A stretch of 64,000 nucleotides of DNA, from assembly GCA_023055505.1 (NCBI GenBank), contig JALIRH010000002.1, positions 23,070,437 through 23,134,436 of the forward strand, given 5' to 3'. This document shows positions 63,761 through 64,000 of the stretch, piece by piece. Under the pieces are notes generated by a model. It did no database searches. It was not told the origin of the DNA and saw only the letters and a program-made list of their open reading frames with translations. The position numbers were made by a program, and so were the translations under genes. The stretch comes from Callipepla californica brunnescens. Lineage: Eukaryota; Chordata; Aves; Galliformes; Odontophoridae. Each line of letters starts with the position of its first letter. The stretch's first letter is position 1.

Positions 63761-64000
63761 ATCTTTTAAATGAACTAGCGGCATTCAGTACTAGATGAGA
63801 ACAGATGCTGTTTTATCCCCAGACTGTATTTATCTCAGGAGTCAGATATAGTTTGCTAGTGACCAAAAGTACTGATCTTCATCTCCCAAGAGTATTTTTG
63901 GATGAACACTTGATGAAAAGAAAATCATCTTGCTCTCAGTGTGACTGCATGAAAATCTACTGGGACAAGTTAATGTGAATAATGGGCACAGAGGCAAGCA

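Noticed and set aside
54790..64000. RIPK2, expected by synteny
   Set aside because: No kinase or CARD-type sequence recognised on either strand. It probably lies beyond the window.

Overview
The window is vertebrate nuclear DNA, almost certainly from a bird and most likely a galliform. The evidence is an AT-rich background, GT-AG split genes, CpG islands only at 5' gene ends, and about 14 truncated CR1 LINE 3' ends with their typical short terminal repeats. Three complete protein-coding genes can be read exon by exon, and each gives an unbroken protein close in length to its mammalian ortholog. They are DECR1 (minus, 10 coding exons, 339 aa), NBN/nibrin (plus, 16 coding exons, 749 aa as I join it) and OSGIN2 (minus, 6 coding exons, about 554 aa). 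Gene content, order and relative strands are those of the human 8q21.3 block RIPK2-OSGIN2-NBN-DECR1.

Layout: 1-1.25 kb holds a decayed endogenous retrovirus fragment on the minus strand. DECR1 runs from its start codon at 12315 down to its stop at 1613. A head-to-head interval (12.3-14.4 kb) holds the DECR1 CpG island, a nearly pure A+T tract, a CR1 fragment and the NBN CpG island. NBN occupies 14431-36527 with several intronic CR1 copies, a TG/TA microsatellite and a 28-bp near-perfect palindrome. NBN and OSGIN2 converge tail-to-tail across 36.5-45.2 kb, a region without recognisable genes that should contain both 3' UTRs. OSGIN2 runs from 54222 down to 45231 and starts in a third CpG island. 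From 54.7 kb to the end I see CR1 copies, a 33-bp palindrome and a few exon-like open stretches on the minus strand that I cannot assign. RIPK2, expected next by synteny, is not recognisable inside the window.

The three genes are not one pathway. DECR1 is a mitochondrial beta-oxidation auxiliary enzyme, NBN is the regulatory subunit of the MRE11-RAD50-NBN double-strand-break complex, and OSGIN2 is a flavin-fold protein related to oxidative-stress-induced growth inhibitor 1. I found no CRISPR, operon, tRNA or rRNA, and no convincing novel multi-gene system. The most interesting items are small: an in-frame tandem splice donor in NBN, a (TTG)n repeat forming the NBN last-exon acceptor, a YY1-type motif over the DECR1 start codon, two clean palindromes, and the unassigned exon-like segments at 60.9-63.8 kb.
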